From: Sphingomonas sp. PAMC26645
GTDB taxonomy: Bacteria > Pseudomonadota > Alphaproteobacteria > Sphingomonadales > Sphingomonadaceae
Assembly (NCBI RefSeq): GCF_004795835.1
Contig: NZ_CP039249.1
Span: 2,078,501 to 2,142,500, forward strand
Direction of reading: 5' to 3'
DNA: 64,000 bases
In this document: one piece after another, positions 59,300-64,000 of the stretch
Layout of the letters: the number at the start of each line of letters is the position of its first letter
Position numbering within the stretch: position 1 is the first letter of the stretch
Notes under the pieces: model-generated
What the model was told of the DNA's origin: nothing
Seen by the model: only the letters and a program-made list of their open reading frames with translations
The model's database searches: none
Made by a program: the position numbers and the translations under genes

Positions 59300-61794
59300 G
59301 CGAATGGCGGCTGGCGTGGCGGCTTGCCCGTCGCGAACTCGATCTTCGGTTTCGCGGGCTGCGGCTTCTGCTGGCCTGCCTGTTCCTCGGCGTCGGCGCG
59401 TTGGCCGCGATCGGCAGCCTGACGCAGTCGATTGATGGCGAGCTTGCGGCACGCGGCAGCGCGATCCTTGGTGGCGATATCGAGTTCGGCACGTCGCAGC
59501 GCGCCGCTACGCCTGACGAACGCGCGGCGATGGCGCGGCTCGGCACGGTGTCCGAAACCGTGCGGATGCAGGCGACCGCGATCCGCGGCACGAACAGCGT
59601 GCCGGTCCAGCTCAAGGGCGTCGACGCGGTTTACCCGCTCTACGGGACGCTGACCGTACAGGGTGGATCGGTCGCGAAGGTCGACGATCCCAAGGCGATC
59701 CGGATCGTCCCGGCCTTGGCGCAGAGGCTTGGCGTCGGACGCGGCGGGCACGTACGGCTTGGGATCGCGGACTTCACCGTCGCGGGCGTGATCGCGAACG
59801 AACCGGACCGCCTCGGCGAGGGATTCACGCTCGGACCCGTCGCGATCGTCTCGATGGCGGGCATCGCGCGTACCGGTCTGGTCCAGCCCGGCAGCCTGTA
59901 CGAGAGCAAGTACCGCGTTCGCCTGTCGCCCAGTGCTTCGCCCACTACCGCGGTCGATCGGTTCAAGGCGGCATTCCCGACCGGCGGCTGGGAAACCAAG
60001 ACGCGCGACCGCGCCGCGCCCGGTGCCGAACGCTTTGTCGATCGCATGGGGCAGTTCCTGCTGCTGGTGGGGCTCTCCGCGCTGGTCATCGCCGGGATCG
60101 GCGTCGGCAACGGTGTGTCCTCCTATCTCGCCGCCCGCCGGAGCAGCATCGCGGCCTTGAAGGTGCTCGGAGCGACGTCTGCCCTCATCGCCAAAATCTA
60201 CCTCCTCGAAGTCGCCGTCGTCGCCGCGATGGGGATCGTTGCCGGGTTGGTCGCGGGCGCGGTCACGGTGCCGCTGATCGTCTGGCTCGCGGGCGATGTC
60301 CTGCCAGTCGCGCCACAATTCTCACTCCAGTTCGCGCCCCTCGCGCTCGCCGCCGCCTACGGGATGCTTATCGCGCTCGCCTTCACCGCGCCTCCCCTGA
60401 TCGAGGCGGGCAGCATTCCCGCGGCGGGCCTGTTGCGCGGGGTGTTCGGCAATCGGTCCGTGCCGCTGCGCCGGACCTTGCCTTGGGTCCTCGGTGCAGG
60501 CGCCGCGATCGTCGCGCTCGCACTCTCGACCGCGGACCAGCCCGGTCTCAGCGCAGGATTCCTCGCGGCGGTGGCCGGCGTATTGCTGGTGCTGGCAGGG
60601 TTCGGCTGGGCCGTACGCCGGCTCGCCGCCGCGCTTCCCCGCTCGCGCAAGCCGTTGTTGCGGCTCGCCATCGCCGGACTTCACCGTCCCGGCGCGCGTA
60701 CCGGCACCCTGGTCGTCGCGCTCGGTCTCGGCCTGACGCTGTTCGTCCTCCTCGCCGGCATCCGCACCAGCATCGACGCGAACATCGCGCTTACCGTACC
60801 GAAGCGCGCACCGGCGCTGTTCGCATTAGACGTGCCGCCTGACCGCGAGGCGGAGTTCCGCCGGACCATCGAAGGCGTGGCGACCCACCCCGTGATCCGC
60901 ACCGTCCCGGCGATGCGTGGCACGATCACCGGCTATGGCACCACGCGCGTCGCCGATCTCAAGACGCTGCCCGACGGCGCATGGGCGTTGCGCGGCGAAC
61001 GCGGGCTGACCTACGCCGCGACCTTGCCCGAGGGCAGCGAACTCACCGCTGGTCGGTGGTGGCCGCGAAACTACAAGGGCCCGCCACTGGTCTCGATCGA
61101 CGAGCGGCTGGCCAAGGTGCTCGAACTCAAGATCGGTGATCCGCTCACCTATACCTTGCTCGGCGTCGAGCGGACCGCGCATATCGCGTCGTTCCGCCGG
61201 ATCAGCTGGGATACGCTCGGCTTCAACTTCGTCATGGTGTTCTCGCCTAACGCAATCGAGGGCGCGCCGCACAATCTCGCCGCAACGATCGAACTCGCAC
61301 CGGGGCAGGAAGCGCAAGTCATGCGTGCTTTGCTGCCGCGTTTTCCGTCGGTCTCGGTGATCGAGGTTCGTGGCGTGCTGGGCCAAGTCCGTGATATCGT
61401 CTCGCAGATGGCGATTGCGATCACCGCGGCAGCGTCGGTAGCTATCCTGGCCGGGATAGCGGTGCTGATCGGCGCGATTGCCGCAGCGCGAGAGGCGCGC
61501 ACCTATGATGGCGTGATCCTGCGCACGCTCGGCGCTACCCGGCGGCAGGTGCTGGCGGTGCAGGCGCTCGAGTACGCGTTCCTCAGTATCGTGCTGTCGG
61601 TACTCGCGTTGCTGCTCGGGCTCGGTGGCGCGTGGTATGTCGTGACCCAGCTCTTCAGTTTCGAATGGCGCCCGCACTACGCAACCGTCTTGGCAACGTT
61701 GCTGGGCGGGGCGGGGTTGACGATGGTGATCGGGCTTATCGGTGCGTGGTCCATTCTCGGCGCGCGGCCCGCACAGGCGTTGCGGCAACTCTGA
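59296..61794 (+). CDS. FtsX-like ABC transporter permease (YbbP-like)
   Basis: 832 residues. An N-terminal membrane helix (LLLACLFLGVGALAAIGS), a large periplasmic domain (about 45-260), then FtsX-type bundles of three helices at about 265-430 and 710-820. C-terminal GARPAQALRQL is the typical MacB-like ending. Start is GTG 59296, overlapping the ATPase gene. Works with YbbA-like ATPase in the inner membrane. Confidence 0.92.
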   Translation: MSEWRLAWRLARRELDLRFRGLRLLLACLFLGVGALAAIGSLTQSIDGELAARGSAILGGDIEFGTSQRAATPDERAAMARLGTVSETVRMQATAIRGTNSVPVQLKGVDAVYPLYGTLTVQGGSVAKVDDPKAIRIVPALAQRLGVGRGGHVRLGIADFTVAGVIANEPDRLGEGFTLGPVAIVSMAGIARTGLVQPGSLYESKYRVRLSPSASPTTAVDRFKAAFPTGGWETKTRDRAAPGAERFVDRMGQFLLLVGLSALVIAGIGVGNGVSSYLAARRSSIAALKVLGATSALIAKIYLLEVAVVAAMGIVAGLVAGAVTVPLIVWLAGDVLPVAPQFSLQFAPLALAAAYGMLIALAFTAPPLIEAGSIPAAGLLRGVFGNRSVPLRRTLPWVLGAGAAIVALALSTADQPGLSAGFLAAVAGVLLVLAGFGWAVRRLAAALPRSRKPLLRLAIAGLHRPGARTGTLVVALGLGLTLFVLLAGIRTSIDANIALTVPKRAPALFALDVPPDREAEFRRTIEGVATHPVIRTVPAMRGTITGYGTTRVADLKTLPDGAWALRGERGLTYAATLPEGSELTAGRWWPRNYKGPPLVSIDERLAKVLELKIGDPLTYTLLGVERTAHIASFRRISWDTLGFNFVMVFSPNAIEGAPHNLAATIELAPGQEAQVMRALLPRFPSVSVIEVRGVLGQVRDIVSQMAIAITAAASVAILAGIAVLIGAIAAAREARTYDGVILRTLGATRRQVLAVQALEYAFLSIVLSVLALLLGLGGAWYVVTQLFSFEWRPHYATVLATLLGGAGLTMVIGLIGAWSILGARPAQALRQL

Positions 61795-61850
61795 GGGTCC
61801 GTTTGCGTCCGTGCGGCGTTGGGCCGCAATATACCGAAGGGGGCAAGACG

Positions 61851-63047
61851 CTGAGCACGCACGAAACACCATCCGAGCATCAGGCCACCAGCCCTTGGTC
61901 GATGTCGGCACGCGAATGGTGGAAGGTCCTGAAGCGCACCTGGGCCGAGGGGAACGACGACAATATCGGCCTGATCGCGGCGGGTACCGCGTTCTACGGG
62001 TTCGCCGCGATCGTTCCGCTGCTGGCGTCCGTCGTGCTGATCTACGGCCTGGTCGCCGACACCGCGACGGTGGTCGCGAACATCCGCGCGCTGTTCAATG
62101 TATTGCCCGAAGACGCGGCAAGGGTGGTCGGCGACCAGCTCGCGACCGTCGTCAATACGTCGGAGGGCAAGAAGGGTTTCGGCCTCGTCATCGCGTTGGG
62201 GATCGCCTTGTACGGAGGTACGAAGGGTGCGTCGTCGATCGTCACCGCGCTCAACATCGCCTATGAAGAAAAGGAAACGCGCGGGTTCATAACGCTGAAC
62301 CTGCTCGCCTTCGCGATAACCGGTGGTGCGGTGATGCTGGCCCTCGTCGCCGCCCTGTCGACGGCGGCGTTCGCGTTGCTCGACAGCCTGATACCCGGCG
62401 CGCCACAGATCCTGCTCCTGGCGATCCGCCTCGTAAGTTACGGCGTGCTCGCTTCGCTGGGCGTCACGGCGGCGGCATGCTTGTATCGGTTCGGCCCCAA
62501 CCGTCACAAGGCGAAGTGGACGTGGCTAACCCCGGGATCGCTTGCAGCGACGGTGATATGGCTTGGTGCGACGATCGGGTTCGGCGTCTACGTGTCGCGC
62601 TTCGGGAATTACGGCGTGACCTATGGCTCGTTGAGCGCGGTCATCGTGCTGCTGACATGGCTGTGGCTCTCGGCCTACGTGTTCCTGCTCGGCGCAGAGC
62701 TGAATTCGGAACTCGAACACCAGACGACGAGCGATACGACGACCGGCGGGGCCACCCCGATGGGAACGCGAGGCGCGACCGTCGCTGACACGGTTGCAAC
62801 AGCCATGGCCTCGAAGCCAGTCGTTCAGCCTGAGGAGCCGGACAGGGCAGGGGTCTTGGCCGTAGCCCATCTGAGTGGCCTGCATGCAGGCTTGCCCGCG
62901 TCGCTTCTGGCGCTGGGCGGTCTGCGGTCGATTCGTCGTGGTTCGCCAGCTGCTGGCCTTGGCATGATCGCGATCGGCGCCGCGCTGGCACACAGGAAGC
63001 GTAACTCATCGAGTAAAGCAACGACGAAGGTGCGAGCGAAGGCCTGA
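61851..63047 (+). CDS. YihY/virulence factor BrkB family membrane protein
   Basis: Polytopic membrane protein of about 398 residues if the CTG at 61851 is used; a strong AAGGGGG site lies 7 bases before it and no ATG, GTG or TTG lies there. The first conventional start is ATG 61902 (MSAREWWKVLKRTWAEG). The family core is NIGLIAAGTAFYGFAAIVPLL, with about six helices, and AELNSELE near residue 280. The long C-terminal tail ends in basic residues. It was once thought to be RNase BN. Role unclear. Confidence 0.85.
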   Translation: MSTHETPSEHQATSPWSMSAREWWKVLKRTWAEGNDDNIGLIAAGTAFYGFAAIVPLLASVVLIYGLVADTATVVANIRALFNVLPEDAARVVGDQLATVVNTSEGKKGFGLVIALGIALYGGTKGASSIVTALNIAYEEKETRGFITLNLLAFAITGGAVMLALVAALSTAAFALLDSLIPGAPQILLLAIRLVSYGVLASLGVTAAACLYRFGPNRHKAKWTWLTPGSLAATVIWLGATIGFGVYVSRFGNYGVTYGSLSAVIVLLTWLWLSAYVFLLGAELNSELEHQTTSDTTTGGATPMGTRGATVADTVATAMASKPVVQPEEPDRAGVLAVAHLSGLHAGLPASLLALGGLRSIRRGSPAAGLGMIAIGAALAHRKRNSSSKATTKVRAKA

Positions 63048-63436
63048 TGACATACGGGCAGTCGACCAAGCTGTTCTTCGATGGCGGATGCCGGCCAAAC
63101 CCTGGCCCGGCCGAATGTGCTGTCGTCCGCAAGGGCGTTACCCACTACCGGCACGATCTGGGTGAGGGCACAAACAGCGACGCCGAATGGCTAGCCGCAA
63201 TCCATGCGTTGGAGATCGCTCAACTAGAAGGCGATCGCGACATCACGCTGCTAGGCGATTCTACCCTGGTCGTGACGCAAGCCAGCGGTAAGGCGCGGTG
63301 CCGTTCGGCAGACTTGGAAGTGCACCGCAGTAGGTTCGCGGCACTGGCCAAACGTTTTGACCGCGTCCGTATCCGGCATATCGGTCGAGCCCAGAACCTT
63401 GCCGGCATTGCGCTCGCCCGGCTGCATCCTCGCTAA
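63047..63436 (+). CDS. RNase HI-like (ribonuclease H fold) protein, divergent
   Basis: 129 residues, overlapping the BrkB-family stop by one base. The fold signature starts with LFFDGGCRPNPGPA (first Asp), then NSDAEWLAAIHAL (Glu) and LLGDSTLVV (second Asp). The fourth carboxylate of RNase HI, in the last helix, appears replaced (AQNLAGIALAR where ADxLA is usual). It may be a reduced-activity nuclease or a nucleic-acid-binding protein. Confidence 0.82.
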   Translation: MTYGQSTKLFFDGGCRPNPGPAECAVVRKGVTHYRHDLGEGTNSDAEWLAAIHALEIAQLEGDRDITLLGDSTLVVTQASGKARCRSADLEVHRSRFAALAKRFDRVRIRHIGRAQNLAGIALARLHPR

Positions 63437-63444
63437 GGTCGACG

Positions 63445-63471
63445 GAGGGCTTGCTCAGGCGCGCGGCCCTC
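63445..63471 (+). terminator. possible terminator after the RNase HI-like gene
   Basis: GAGGGC (63445-63450) and GCCCTC (63466-63471) form a short stem with inner GC-rich loop, followed by TGACTTTTC. It would end the plus-strand transcription before the rRNA promoter. The stem is only 6 bases, so confidence is limited. Confidence 0.4.
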
Positions 63472-63510
63472 TGACTTTTCGAAAACTGACCTCAAACTGT
63501 AAAAAAGCGT

Positions 63511-63539
63511 TTGACGGTATTGAGAGGTGGCCCTAGAGG
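63511..63539 (+). promoter_or_regulatory. rrn operon promoter
   Basis: TTGACG (63511-63516), a 17-base spacer and TAGAGG (63534-63539), with an A-rich UP-like stretch (TGTAAAAAAG) just upstream. This layout is typical of alphaproteobacterial rRNA promoters, and it points toward the 16S gene about 355 bases downstream. Confidence 0.7.
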
Positions 63540-63894
63540 GGTGTCACCGCAGCGAACGGCCCCACGGTCTGGTTGGTGCGGTCGCAAAAAACCAGATGCT
63601 CCAAGCTTCTCGAGAGGGAAGTTATGCGAGTGTCGGTATTTTTGTCGGCTCTTTGACATTGTAGGTTAAGATGAAGGGACATGTGGGCGGCGGCTTGCGG
63701 TTCTCGGGCTCCTCAAGGGTTCGGGGTATCGTTTAAAGCTAAGTCGTTCTCATATGTCCTTCACATATTCCATATGTAATGGACGGTCGTTTTGGTGTTC
63801 GCATCGAGACGGTCGTCTGAATGATATTGTGCAGAGCGGCTCCTTGAGATGGGCTGGTTGATCGTGGAATTCCACTGCGATTGGCTGGTGACAT
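63540..63894 (+). other. rrn leader region
   Basis: Non-coding leader between the promoter and the 16S gene. It contains the boxA site described separately and a stretch around 63730-63780 that is locally AT-rich and may pair with sequences downstream of the 16S gene for RNase III processing (that part is outside the window). I see no ORF that looks real here. Confidence 0.6.
63647..63658 (+). promoter_or_regulatory. boxA antitermination site
   Basis: GGCTCTTTGACA closely matches the bacterial rRNA boxA (TGCTCTTTAACA), which binds NusB-NusE in the nascent RNA so that transcription passes through the rrn operon. It lies about 110 bases after the predicted transcription start. Confidence 0.65.
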
Positions 63895-64000
63895 AAACTT
63901 GAGAGTTTGATCATGGCTCAGAATGAACGCTGGCGGCATGCCTAACACATGCAAGTCGAACGAAGGCTTCGGCCTTAGTGGCGCACGGGTGCGTAACGCG
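63895..64000 (+). rRNA. rrs: 16S ribosomal RNA (5' end only)
   Basis: The sequence AAACTTGAGAGTTTGATCAT (from 63895) and GAACGCTGGCGGCATGCCTA are universal 16S 5'-end landmarks. The V1 region, with GAAGGCTTCGGCCTTAGTGG, looks sphingomonad. The first base is placed by comparison with Escherichia coli and may be off by a few bases. The gene continues beyond the window. Confidence 0.97.

Noticed and set aside
63730..63790. Second rrn promoter in the AT-rich leader
   Set aside because: No paired -35 and -10 with proper spacing was seen; the segment is more likely a processing stem.

Overview
The window is high-GC, densely packed DNA from a Sphingomonas-like alphaproteobacterium. The last 106 bases are the start of a 16S rRNA gene whose sequence looks sphingomonad. 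Supporting signs are GC-rich codon use, a TamA/TamB pair, a ZnuD-like TonB receptor, an alphaproteobacterial-type rrn promoter, and several intergenic inverted-repeat families that recur across the window. I see no insertion sequence, prophage, plasmid function or CRISPR array, so this is chromosomal backbone with accessory metabolism.

Layout. 1-9.8 kb: hydrolase (cut by the window edge), SDR, GH130 enzyme, a cysteine-rich small protein, a GT4 glycosyltransferase, a flavin oxidoreductase, a LysE exporter, a lipoprotein, a hydroxyacid dehydrogenase, an SH3-domain protein and a repeat-flanked DUF559 gene. 9.9-19.1 kb: thiolase, then a tightly packed set on the plus strand (small membrane protein, prepilin peptidase, secreted protein, TamA, TamB). 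19.2-25.4 kb: a Baeyer-Villiger-type monooxygenase; a compact minus-strand unit holding a 17-codon ORF beside a CtrA-like box; and an EAL phosphodiesterase, TPR sensor kinase and response regulator in one operon. 25.4-28.7 kb: NDUFAF5-like methyltransferase, comF, grxC, nitrilase-family enzyme, DUF1178 and tRNA-Ser(TGA).

28.8-32.8 kb: two small ORFs, then acyl-CoA-dehydrogenase-like, PIG-L deacetylase and NodS-like methyltransferase genes facing a GT2 glycosyltransferase. This looks like an uncharacterised pathway for a modified amino sugar. 32.8-48.5 kb is a stress and carbohydrate region: large catalase, glucose-dehydrogenase-like SDR, GH15 enzyme, second SDR, Old Yellow Enzyme, then glgX-treZ-malQ-treY joined by 4-base overlaps behind a possible EcfG-type promoter. 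Together the last four would trim glycogen-type glucan and convert it to trehalose, a desiccation and osmotic protectant.

48.5-64 kb: ZnuD-like TonB receptor, multi-PAS hybrid kinase, N-formylglutamate amidohydrolase divergent from two transglutaminase-family genes, a WYL-like small protein, a Crp/Fnr regulator, the arylesterase/ABC (tesA-ybbAP-like) divergent locus, a YihY/BrkB membrane protein (possibly with a CTG start), a divergent RNase HI-like protein, and the rrn promoter, boxA leader and 16S start. The strongest candidates for something undescribed are the 17-codon unit at about 20.85-21.03 kb and the deacetylase/N-methyltransferase/glycosyltransferase cluster at 29.4-32.8 kb.
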